Assembly: GCA_902571955.1 (NCBI GenBank)
Contig: CACGDZ010000005.1
Span: 1-64,000 of the forward strand
DNA length: 64,000 bases
From: an uncultured Pelagibacteraceae bacterium
Lineage (GTDB): Bacteria > Pseudomonadota > Alphaproteobacteria > Pelagibacterales > Pelagibacteraceae
Reading direction: 5' to 3'
A program made the translations under genes and the position numbers. Shown here piece by piece: positions 1 to 7,348 of this stretch. The notes beneath the pieces were generated by a model, which worked only from the letters and a program-made list of their open reading frames with translations, was not told where the DNA came from and ran no database searches. Positions within the stretch are counted from its first letter, which is position 1. Each line of letters opens with the position of its first letter.

Positions 1-1153
1 AATAATTTTTTGTTAATTGAAATTGATACACAACTTGATCACCCCATTTAAATGCCATCTCACAACCTGCAAGATAAAATTCCCACATTCTAAAAAACCT
101 TTCATCAAACATTTGAATAATTTTTTCTTTGTTTTTAAGACAATTTTCTTTCCAATGTCTCAAAGTATGCATGTAATGAAGCCTTAAAACCTCAATATCT
201 GCAACAATTAATCCAGACTTTTCAATATGAGGACTTACCTCGCTCAAACTTGGAGTATATCCACCAGGAAAAATATATTTTGTTATCCAGGGATGTGGAT
301 CTCTTGGAGGATTCACTGATCCTATTGTGTGAATTAAAGATACACCATCATCTTTCAAAAGTTTTTCGACTTGTGAAAAAAATTTTCTATAAAATTTTCT
401 TCCTACATGCTCAAACATTCCAACACTTACTATTCTATCAAATTTTTCATCCAGCTCTCTATAATCAATTAATTTAAAATGTAGTTGATTTTCTAAATTA
501 AGTTCTTTTGCTCTTTTTTTACAATAATTAAATTGATTTTCAGAAAGGGTAATTCCCGTAACTTCACAATTTGCACTTTTTGCTATATCAATTGCCAAAG
601 ATCCCCATCCACATCCGATATCTAATACTTTTTGATTTTGCTTTATATTAAGTTTTTTAATTAAATGTTGGATTTTATTATTTTGTGCTGTTTCAAGCGT
701 GTCTTTTTCATTTTTAAAATACGCACATGAATACTGTCTTTTAGGATCTAAAAACAGATCATAAAGATCATCAGAAATATCATAATGATGTGAAACGTTC
801 ATCTTAGATTTTTTTATAAAGTTAAAATTAGTGAAATATCTATAAGTGCCTCTTAATTTATTGATTAAAGAACTAAAAAAATTTATCTCACCCCTACCAA
901 AATTCATTAAAGAAAGATCTAAAAAATCTGTCAATGTTCCATTTTCTATAATTATTTCTCCATCAGTGTAAGCTTCACCAAAATATAAATCGGGATGAAA
1001 TAATAATTTGTAATGAAGGTTTTTATTTAATATTTTTAGTTTAAGAGGGTTTTCACTTATTGGATTACCAATAATATAACTTTTAGAATTAGCATCAATT
1101 AAGATAAATCCATCTTTTTTAAAAACATTATTTAAAAATCTAGCTAATTGCAT
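1..1153 (-). CDS. cfa: Cyclopropane-fatty-acyl-phospholipid synthase, 3' end beyond the left edge
   Basis: Reading the minus strand from ATG at 1153, an open frame runs off the left edge, so about 384 residues are visible and the C-terminus is missing. The SAM-binding motif VLDIGCGWGSLAIDIA, the downstream GMFEHVGRKFY segment and the near-terminal MWEFYLAGCEMAF stretch are typical of CFA synthases, which transfer a methylene group from SAM to unsaturated acyl chains of membrane phospholipids. The N-terminal portion has the usual lipid-binding domain length. The start directly abuts the stop of the upstream aldolase gene at 1154, so the two are probably co-transcribed. The family is clear; the chemical product (cyclopropane or another SAM-dependent lipid change) is inferred. 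Confidence 0.9.
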   Translation of the reverse strand, partial: MQLARFLNNVFKKDGFILIDANSKSYIIGNPISENPLKLKILNKNLHYKLLFHPDLYFGEAYTDGEIIIENGTLTDFLDLSLMNFGRGEINFFSSLINKLRGTYRYFTNFNFIKKSKMNVSHHYDISDDLYDLFLDPKRQYSCAYFKNEKDTLETAQNNKIQHLIKKLNIKQNQKVLDIGCGWGSLAIDIAKSANCEVTGITLSENQFNYCKKRAKELNLENQLHFKLIDYRELDEKFDRIVSVGMFEHVGRKFYRKFFSQVEKLLKDDGVSLIHTIGSVNPPRDPHPWITKYIFPGGYTPSLSEVSPHIEKSGLIVADIEVLRLHYMHTLRHWKENCLKNKEKIIQMFDERFFRMWEFYLAGCEMAFKWGDQVVYQFQLTKNY

Positions 1154-2038
1154 CTAAGCTGCCTTATTATTATTTAATGAAAAATTTAATTTCTCTAAAT
1201 TATTTATTAAATCTTTTGCTTCTTTAGAGTTTAAAATACTTAGTGGTGGCAAAAGATTTTTATAATATTTATCTTTTTTACAAAAGAAAGTATGTAAACC
1301 TGAAATCAAATTATATTTTTCAAATTCTGCTCTTACATCACAAAGATTTTGATTTACTGTCTGTTCGTTTCCGTCATTAAAATCATCATAAACTTTTCTT
1401 GCCAGTATAGAAGTAGCATTGCATGTTGCTGTAATAATTCCAGAACAACCTAATTGAAGTCCTTTAAATAATTTAGTTTCTGATCCAGGTAAAACTGAAA
1501 AATTATCAATTTGTAAGTTTTCAAAAAGATTATAAGAACTATCTTTTACTCCAACTATATTTTTTGGATATTTTTTTACTAACTCTTCAACACACTCAAT
1601 ACTGAACTTATAACCGCATAGTTTTTCAAAATTATATAGTACTATTTCGCAATCAGAAATTACATCTACTATTTTGCTATAAAATTCTATTACTTCTTTA
1701 TCTCCATATTTATAGTAAGCAGGTGGCATAATTAAAAATCTATTAAATCCCAAAGATTTAGAAACTCTCATCAAATTAATTGTTTCACCTAACGAATTTA
1801 AACCAGTACCAATAATATACTTTTCTTTATGTTTGCTTGAAGTCAGATGATTTAACAAATTAATTTTTTCAGAAACAGGTATGAGTTGTGCCTGTCCAGT
1901 GCTACCAAATATAGCCACTCCATGACAACCGTTATCAATAACCATTTCTGCGTGCAAAATGGTTTTTTTTATATCAAGCGTCAAATCATCATTTAAGATA
2001 GACATTGAAGCCGCATAAATACCTTTAATTTTACTCAT
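1154..2038 (-). CDS. DapA/NanA-family Schiff-base aldolase or synthase
   Basis: This 294-residue protein is a class I aldolase of the dihydrodipicolinate synthase/N-acetylneuraminate lyase family. The Schiff-base lysine lies in GVKDSS (K165) and the catalytic tyrosine in IVLYNFEK (Y135). The substrate-carboxylate loop reads GSTGQ at 45-49, where authentic DapA has GTTGE, so lysine biosynthesis is unlikely to be its job. The start is ATG at 2038. It lies directly upstream of cfa. The true substrate (a 2-keto acid or sugar acid) cannot be told from the sequence. Confidence 0.8.
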   Translation of the reverse strand: MSKIKGIYAASMSILNDDLTLDIKKTILHAEMVIDNGCHGVAIFGSTGQAQLIPVSEKINLLNHLTSSKHKEKYIIGTGLNSLGETINLMRVSKSLGFNRFLIMPPAYYKYGDKEVIEFYSKIVDVISDCEIVLYNFEKLCGYKFSIECVEELVKKYPKNIVGVKDSSYNLFENLQIDNFSVLPGSETKLFKGLQLGCSGIITATCNATSILARKVYDDFNDGNEQTVNQNLCDVRAEFEKYNLISGLHTFFCKKDKYYKNLLPPLSILNSKEAKDLINNLEKLNFSLNNNKAA

Positions 2039-2087
2039 AGTAAAAATTTATATAAAAATATTAATTAGTAAAGTTTATAAATAAACC

Positions 2088-3050
2088 ATGAAAATATTAG
2101 CTATTCAAAACAAAATGGGCATAGGTGATACAGTAATTTTCCTGCCTTTTATTAAAGCTATTTCAAAAAAATTTCAGGTGCCAATAAGTTTACTTGTAAA
2201 ACAAAATTCGAGAGCTAATGAATTTTTAAGTTATACAAATTATATTGATGAAATAATTTACTTGGAAAGAGACAACAAAATAAATCAAAAGCATGATGGT
2301 TTAAAAGGATTTTTCAAATTAGCAAGTGATATAAAAAAATATAATTTCGATAAAGTTTTTATATTTAATTCTTCCTTGAGATATAACTTAATTTCTAGAT
2401 TAGCAGGTATTAAAGAAATATTTCAATACCCATTATTTAAAAAACAAAATCAGCACATTACAGAGCCAGCTAAAGCTATTATTAAAAAATATTTAAAGAT
2501 TGAAACTAATGATAATCCAGAAATTCAAATTGACAATGATCTAGTTAAAAAATCAGTTGTTAAATATGATATAAATAATGATGAATTAAATGTTTTGTTG
2601 GGTATTGGCGGTTCAGGTCCAACGAAAAGAATACCCTCAAAAACTTTTTTAAAAGTAATGGAAAAATTAGTAACATTTAAAAAATGTAGATTTTTTTTAG
2701 CAACAGGCAAAAATGATGATGAACAAAAGATTTTAACAGAAATATATAATACACAATTTAAAGAAAAATGTATCACCTTAGATAATCTTAATATAAAAGA
2801 AACGTTACCTATTATTAAAAATTGTGATGTTGCAATCTGCAATGATACAAGTTTCTCACATTTATCCTCAGCTTTAGGAGTCAAAACAATTACATTGATG
2901 GCCGATACACCATTAATTTATGGTTCTTACAGTACAAATATGTATCCAATAATTCCTGATGGAGAAAAAACAGTTTCTCACAATACACTCGGTAAAGATA
3001 AAATAAATCCAGATAAAATTTACGAAAAACTAATATCAATAATTAATTAA
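2088..3050 (+). CDS. Glycosyltransferase family 9 (heptosyltransferase-like)
   Basis: The 320-residue protein begins MKILAIQNKMGIGDTVIFLP, the GT-B opening with the GD(T/A) motif seen in ADP-heptose:LPS heptosyltransferases. It ends with the matching C-terminal nucleotide-sugar motif CNDTSFSHLSSALGVKTITL. GT9 enzymes add sugars to lipopolysaccharide or related glycans on the cytoplasmic side of the inner membrane. The gene stands divergent from the aldolase gene (49-base spacer). Its stop overlaps the stop of the convergent J-protein gene in a shared TTAA (3047-3050). The donor and acceptor sugars are not resolvable from sequence. Confidence 0.82.
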   Translation: MKILAIQNKMGIGDTVIFLPFIKAISKKFQVPISLLVKQNSRANEFLSYTNYIDEIIYLERDNKINQKHDGLKGFFKLASDIKKYNFDKVFIFNSSLRYNLISRLAGIKEIFQYPLFKKQNQHITEPAKAIIKKYLKIETNDNPEIQIDNDLVKKSVVKYDINNDELNVLLGIGGSGPTKRIPSKTFLKVMEKLVTFKKCRFFLATGKNDDEQKILTEIYNTQFKEKCITLDNLNIKETLPIIKNCDVAICNDTSFSHLSSALGVKTITLMADTPLIYGSYSTNMYPIIPDGEKTVSHNTLGKDKINPDKIYEKLISIIN

Positions 3051-3550
3051 GAAATATCTTTAAGAACTATTTCTTTGGCTTCATTAACTATGGCTGATAA
3101 TCTTGAGGTCTCTGGGGAAATATCAGGATGAATTTTTTTTTGGATTTTTTGGTAAGCTTTATTCACTATCTCTTTAGTTGGTTTTTTATTAATATCTAAG
3201 TTTAAAATCTTATATGCTTCAGATATTGATAATGTAGAAGAGTTATTATTTTGATGCTGGTTAAAAGAAAATCTTCCGGAATTTCTTAAAGTTTGAATAA
3301 GTCTATAAAGAGAGAGTAATTGGATCAGCGACAAACCTTTAAGTTTAACCAAAGCGAGACTTGCAAGAGTTAACGGCAATGTAAGTAAAAATTTTCCCCC
3401 AATTGCAAATAAAACAGCTAATAAAGCCAATAATAAAATTGTTACCAGCCTTACTCCTTTTGACATTTTTTTTGGAGAAATATTTGACCACCATCTCAAT
3501 AAAAAATATAAAATGACTAATATTACAACTAGATAAATAATAATATTCAT
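3047..3550 (-). CDS. Membrane-anchored J-domain protein
   Basis: The protein has 167 residues from ATG at 3550. That start is preceded by AGGA at a good distance and avoids overlap with the divergent peptidase gene; a longer frame from 3580 is less likely. Residues 2-18 and about 34-68 are hydrophobic membrane segments. The C-terminal third is a degenerate DnaJ domain with HPD at 141-143, the motif that stimulates Hsp70 ATPase. The layout resembles the TIM14/DjlA-like membrane J-proteins of alphaproteobacteria. A role in recruiting DnaK to the inner membrane is inferred from family knowledge. Confidence 0.8.
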   Translation of the reverse strand: MNIIIYLVVILVILYFLLRWWSNISPKKMSKGVRLVTILLLALLAVLFAIGGKFLLTLPLTLASLALVKLKGLSLIQLLSLYRLIQTLRNSGRFSFNQHQNNNSSTLSISEAYKILNLDINKKPTKEIVNKAYQKIQKKIHPDISPETSRLSAIVNEAKEIVLKDIS

Positions 3551-3565
3551 ATATTTCCTACTTAA

Positions 3566-5641
3566 ATGAAAGTACCACAACTTAAAAAAAAACTAGAGAT
3601 AAAAACTTGTCACAATGTTGATTGGGAAGACAATTATAGCTGGATTCATCAAGATAATATTTTGGAAGTTCTCAAAGATAAAAATAAGTTAGATCCTGAA
3701 GTCAAAGAATATTTAGAGGATGAAAATGCTTATACAGAACATCATCTTAAAGACACCAAAGATATCCAGAAAAAATTATTTGATGAAATTAAAGGAAGAA
3801 TTAAATTAGATGATGAGTCTTTACCCTTTGTAGATCATGCCTATGAATATTGGACAAAAACTACAACAATAGGAAATTACTCCATAAAACTTAGAAAAAA
3901 AATTGGTTCAGAAAACATAGAAGAAATATGGAATGGTGATAAAGAAAAAGAAAAACTCACAACTGAATATTTTGGTGTTGGGGATTTAGAGGTAAGTAAT
4001 AATGATAAATATCTAGGATACTCTTTAGATCTTAAAGGTTCTGAGTATTATACAATTTATTTAAGAGATATAAAAACAAGCAATATCATTTCAAAAGAAA
4101 TTACAGAAACATCTGGCGGAATAACATTTAGTCTAGACGATAAATATATTTTTTATTCAAAACTTGATAAAAATCATAGAGCAAGAAAAATCTATAGGCA
4201 TAAAATCGGAAATTTTACTGGTGATGATGAATTAATATTTGAAGAAAAAAGTGAGGCTTTTACAGTGAGTATTGGAATAAGTTCAGACGAAAAATACTAC
4301 TTTATAAATACTTCTGATCATAATACTTCGGAACAATACTACTTTAAGTCAGATGAAACAAATCCATCTCCTAAACTTATTATAAAAAGAGAAAGAGGTG
4401 TTCTTTATTCTGTTAACTCATGGAATGGAAAATTCTACAATCATACAAATAAAAACGCTGAGGACTTCAAGATTGACATTTGTGATAATTTAGAAAATCA
4501 AAACTGGGAAACATATATTCCAGCAAAAAATGAGGTTTTAATTGGTGGTCTAACTTTTCTTAAAAATTGGATTATTCGTGGTGAAACTTCAGACGCATTA
4601 GATAAATTATTTGTTAAAAACACTTCTACAAATATAGAAGAAGAGTTAATTTTTTCAGATGAGAGAGTTTACGTTCCAGGGGTTTCATTGGCTCAAAAAG
4701 ATAGAAATACAAATGAAGTTTATTTAGGATACTCATCCCCTAGCACTCCCGCAAGAGTATATAAATATAATTTAGCAACTAAATCTAGAAAACTTGTCAA
4801 AGAACAAGAGATACCATCTGGTCATAATAAAGATGACTATATTGTTGAGAGAGTTGAATTTAAATCTCATGATGGGAGGATGGTTCCATTAACAATCACA
4901 AGACACAAAAAAACAAAAATTGATGGGTCTGCAAATGTTTTATTGTATGGATATGGATCTTATGGAAATTCTATGTCTCCAAGTTTTTCATCCACAAGAT
5001 TAAGTCTTATCAATAGAGATATAATTTGGGCAACAGCTCATATCAGAGGTGGTATGGAAAAAGGTATGAAATGGTGGAAAGAAGGAAAATTAACTAAAAA
5101 AAAAAATACTTTTGAAGATTATATTTTTGCAGCAAAGCATTTAATAGAAAAAAATTATACCTCAAAAGGAAAAATAATTGGAATGGGTGGATCAGCTGGA
5201 GGATTATTAATGGGTGCTGTGGTGAATCAATCTCCAGAATTATTTTTAGGAATTATTATGGCTGTTCCTTTTGTAGATTCTTTAACAACAAATCTAGATC
5301 ATTCTTTACCTCTAACAGTGGGAGAATTTGATGAATTTGGAAATGCAAAAGAGAATAAAGAACACTTTGATTATATTTTTTCATATGCACCCTACAACAA
5401 TATTAAAAAAATGGATTATCCACATATTTTTATTACAACAAGTTTAAGTGATAATAGAGTTTTATTTGATGAACCTGCAAAGTTCACAGCAAAACTTAGA
5501 GACTATAAAACAGATAATAATTTGCTTCTCTTGAAAACTGAAATGAATGCTGGTCATGGTGGAAAATCAGGAAGAGATGGTGCAATAGAAGAGATTGCTA
5601 TTGACTATGCATTTGCATTAAAAATTTCAGAAAAGATTTAG
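3566..5641 (+). CDS. ptrB: Oligopeptidase B (S9A serine peptidase)
   Basis: This 691-residue protein has an N-terminal beta-propeller-like half and a C-terminal alpha/beta-hydrolase half. The catalytic Ser is S543 in GMGGSAGGLLMG, with Asp at D629 in SLSDNRV and His at H664 in NAGHGGKSGR, all in family order. The length matches oligopeptidase B, a cytosolic enzyme that cuts short peptides after Arg or Lys. No signal peptide is visible, which agrees with a cytoplasmic site. The gene starts 16 bases from the divergent J-protein start. It is followed by the heat-shock promoter of the next gene, so it is probably a separate transcription unit. Confidence 0.93.
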   Translation: MKVPQLKKKLEIKTCHNVDWEDNYSWIHQDNILEVLKDKNKLDPEVKEYLEDENAYTEHHLKDTKDIQKKLFDEIKGRIKLDDESLPFVDHAYEYWTKTTTIGNYSIKLRKKIGSENIEEIWNGDKEKEKLTTEYFGVGDLEVSNNDKYLGYSLDLKGSEYYTIYLRDIKTSNIISKEITETSGGITFSLDDKYIFYSKLDKNHRARKIYRHKIGNFTGDDELIFEEKSEAFTVSIGISSDEKYYFINTSDHNTSEQYYFKSDETNPSPKLIIKRERGVLYSVNSWNGKFYNHTNKNAEDFKIDICDNLENQNWETYIPAKNEVLIGGLTFLKNWIIRGETSDALDKLFVKNTSTNIEEELIFSDERVYVPGVSLAQKDRNTNEVYLGYSSPSTPARVYKYNLATKSRKLVKEQEIPSGHNKDDYIVERVEFKSHDGRMVPLTITRHKKTKIDGSANVLLYGYGSYGNSMSPSFSSTRLSLINRDIIWATAHIRGGMEKGMKWWKEGKLTKKKNTFEDYIFAAKHLIEKNYTSKGKIIGMGGSAGGLLMGAVVNQSPELFLGIIMAVPFVDSLTTNLDHSLPLTVGEFDEFGNAKENKEHFDYIFSYAPYNNIKKMDYPHIFITTSLSDNRVLFDEPAKFTAKLRDYKTDNNLLLLKTEMNAGHGGKSGRDGAIEEIAIDYAFALKISEKI

Positions 5642-5653
5642 TACACTTTTAAT

Positions 5654-5681
5654 CTTGAAAAAAAAAAATTAATTCCCATAT
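5654..5681 (+). promoter_or_regulatory. Sigma32 (RpoH)-type heat-shock promoter
   Basis: CTTGAAA at 5654-5660 and TCCCATAT at 5674-5681 are separated by 13 bases. They closely match the heat-shock consensus (CTTGAAA, 11-16 bases, CCCCATNT). The predicted transcript start is near 5688, about 56 bases before the hsp20 start codon. The position directly before a small heat-shock gene supports the call. Confidence 0.82.
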
Positions 5682-5688
5682 ATATTCA

Positions 5689-5738
5689 GCAAGTCGCCTA
5701 ATGGGGCTTGCATAAATAAACTTGCTTAACAAAGGAGG
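5689..5738 (+). promoter_or_regulatory. ROSE-like RNA thermometer in the hsp20 leader
   Basis: Two hairpins fill the predicted leader. Hairpin one pairs GCAAG (5689-5693) with CTTGC (5707-5711), with further C-G pairs above. Hairpin two pairs CTTGCTT (5721-5727) with AAGGAGG (5732-5738) across an AACA loop: six pairs and one G-G opposition. It contains UUGCU, the hallmark of ROSE elements, and buries the whole Shine-Dalgarno sequence. ROSE thermometers are known from rhizobial small heat-shock genes. The fold was derived by eye, not computed. Confidence 0.68.
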
Positions 5739-5743
5739 ATATA

Positions 5744-6190
5744 ATGACAAGTAAGGACCTATCTATATTTAACTCACTTAGACCCTTTTCAATTGGTTTC
5801 GATGATATGTTCGACCAATTCGAAAATATGTTGGGAAATGGGAATTTGACAATGCAGTCAAATTATCCACCATACAACATACGAAAGACAGGCAAAGACA
5901 ACTATGCAATTGAGGTAGCATTAGCTGGCTTTAGCAAAAAAGACGTAGAGGTTGAGTTTGAGGACAACTTATTAACAGTCAGAACAAAACAAGTTAATAA
6001 GTCTGAAAACAGTAATGTTGATGGAGAAATAATTCATAAGGGTATTTCTCAAAGACAATTTGCAAGATCATTCACTATTGCTGATGATGTAAAAGTTAAT
6101 GGTGCTGAACTTAAAAATGGTCTTTTAACAATATCTTGTGAAAGAATAATTCCAGAACATAAAAAAAAGAAGCTTATTGAAATTAAATAA
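5744..6190 (+). CDS. Small heat-shock protein, Hsp20/IbpA family
   Basis: This 148-residue protein has an alpha-crystallin domain at roughly residues 40-135. NYAIEVALAGFSKKDVEVEF, LLTVRTK and the late GLLTISCER strand are typical IbpA/HspA signatures. It should hold unfolding cytoplasmic proteins in a refoldable state for DnaK and ClpB. Translation starts at ATG 5744 behind an unusually strong AAAGGAGG, which the leader hairpin can mask. A sigma32-type promoter lies upstream. The gene appears monocistronic, with a strong hairpin just after the stop. Confidence 0.93.
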   Translation: MTSKDLSIFNSLRPFSIGFDDMFDQFENMLGNGNLTMQSNYPPYNIRKTGKDNYAIEVALAGFSKKDVEVEFEDNLLTVRTKQVNKSENSNVDGEIIHKGISQRQFARSFTIADDVKVNGAELKNGLLTISCERIIPEHKKKKLIEIK

Positions 6191-6203
6191 GTCTTAAACC
6201 TTG

Positions 6204-6227
6204 CTTGTGGGGAGAAGTCCCCGCAAG
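6204..6227 (+). terminator. GC-rich 3' hairpin after hsp20
   Basis: A 10-pair stem (CTTGTGGGGA at 6204-6213 with TCCCCGCAAG at 6218-6227, one T-G pair) closes a GAAG loop 13 bases after the hsp20 stop. No T-run follows, so it is not a classical intrinsic terminator. It may stabilise the mRNA 3' end or mark a terminator of another type. It is the strongest stem seen in this AT-rich window. Confidence 0.6.
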
Positions 6228-6320
6228 TATGAGTAAACCTTAAAAACTGATTAATTTATACAAGTTCGTTTTGTATCATTAAAAAACCTATAATGAGCAG
6301 ATTTTTTTCTAGCATCGAAT

Positions 6321-6626
6321 TTAAAAACACCCATTTGATACAAAACCAACGACTATGTTTTCTGAATTAATCTCAAACCTTCGTTCGCAAGGAACTAGGT
6401 ATTTTTTGCTATTATAAACTAATTCAAAATTACCTTTAGCATTTTTAAAATCTTCGTCTGGTTTTCCAAGTTCCATTTGAAGTTCACTGGCAGATTTTCC
6501 TAAGAATTTACTTAATTTTTCATTTTCTTTTTCAACAATTGCATCTGTTTTTTCCTTTACAGTTTGACACCCTGAAAAAAAAATTATGATAATTAATAGG
6601 CTTATTGCTGACTTAAATTTTAACAT
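6321..6626 (-). CDS. Small lipoprotein, SmpA/BamE-like fold possible
   Basis: The 101-residue protein starts with a short basic stretch and a hydrophobic segment ending in a lipobox FSGC, so Cys19 should be lipidated after signal peptidase II cleavage. The mature part has a charged region and a GKSASELQMELGKPD stretch. That stretch recalls the helix and turn of SmpA/OmlA (BamE-like) lipoproteins that work at the outer membrane. Two further cysteines (in VPCERRF and SNGCF) could form a disulfide. The function is unknown; the lipoprotein call is firm and the fold suggestion is weak. Confidence 0.75.
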   Translation of the reverse strand: MLKFKSAISLLIIIIFFSGCQTVKEKTDAIVEKENEKLSKFLGKSASELQMELGKPDEDFKNAKGNFELVYNSKKYLVPCERRFEINSENIVVGFVSNGCF

Positions 6627-6754
6627 AAGTTCAAATTAACATTTTTTGCTTTAATAAATTATTAACTTTTAAGTTGTATAAATAATTTGTTTCTTATTAC
6701 TTTTTAAGTTTAATTATAGTAACAATTGTGTTCTTTATTTGATGGTTCAAGCAT

Positions 6755-7345
6755 ATGAATGAAAAAGCCTTAGAAAAGATACTAAATATATTTTTAGAGA
6801 AAGTTTTACCCCTTACTGAAAAGGGTGTTGCTAGAGGTAGTAAAATTTTTGGGGCTGCAATAATTAAAAAGGATGATTTATCAGTTGTAATTGCTGAAAC
6901 AAACAACGAAATAGAAAATCCGTTGTGGCATGGAGAGATGCATACACTTAAGAAATTTTATGAATTAGATGCAAACACAAGGCCCAATGAAAAAGACTGC
7001 ATGTTTTTAAGTTCACATGAACCCTGTAGTATGTGCTTAAGTGCAATCACTTTTTCTGGATTTGATAATTTTTATTATTTGTTTCCATACGCAGCAACAA
7101 ATGATGATTTTAATATCCCTCATGACCTGAATATACTAAAAGAAGTTTTTAATATCCGTGATGGAAAATATAATAAAGAAAATTCATATTGGAAAAGCCA
7201 AAACATAAATTTACTTATTGACAATTTACCTAATTCAGAAAAAGAAAAAGTTTTAAACATATTAGACGAAATAAAAAAAAAATATTTAATTTTATCGAGT
7301 CGATATCAGAAAAATAAGGATGGAAATTCTATACCATTAAATTAA
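6755..7345 (+). CDS. Cytidine/guanine deaminase-superfamily protein, purine-locus associated
   Basis: This 196-residue protein carries the zinc deaminase motif HGE (59-61, with the proton-shuttle Glu61) and PCSMC (90-94). It therefore belongs to the cytidine/deoxycytidylate deaminase superfamily that includes guanine deaminase and TadA. It differs clearly from the guanine deaminase at 13478-13948: it is about 40 residues longer and has an unfamiliar C-terminal third. It ends 3 bases before the nucleoside ABC transporter operon, which suggests action on an imported nucleobase or nucleoside. The substrate is not known. Confidence 0.82.
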   Translation: MNEKALEKILNIFLEKVLPLTEKGVARGSKIFGAAIIKKDDLSVVIAETNNEIENPLWHGEMHTLKKFYELDANTRPNEKDCMFLSSHEPCSMCLSAITFSGFDNFYYLFPYAATNDDFNIPHDLNILKEVFNIRDGKYNKENSYWKSQNINLLIDNLPNSEKEKVLNILDEIKKKYLILSSRYQKNKDGNSIPLN

Positions 7346-7348
7346 TTA

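Noticed and set aside
250-477. Plus-strand frame of 75 codons
   Set aside because: It lies inside the cfa gene on the opposite strand; the cfa frame has clear conserved motifs and this one has none.
6240-6320. Small gene or ncRNA between hsp20 and the lipoprotein gene
   Set aside because: Only an ATACAA/TTGTAT repeat in AT-rich sequence is visible; nothing supports a gene.
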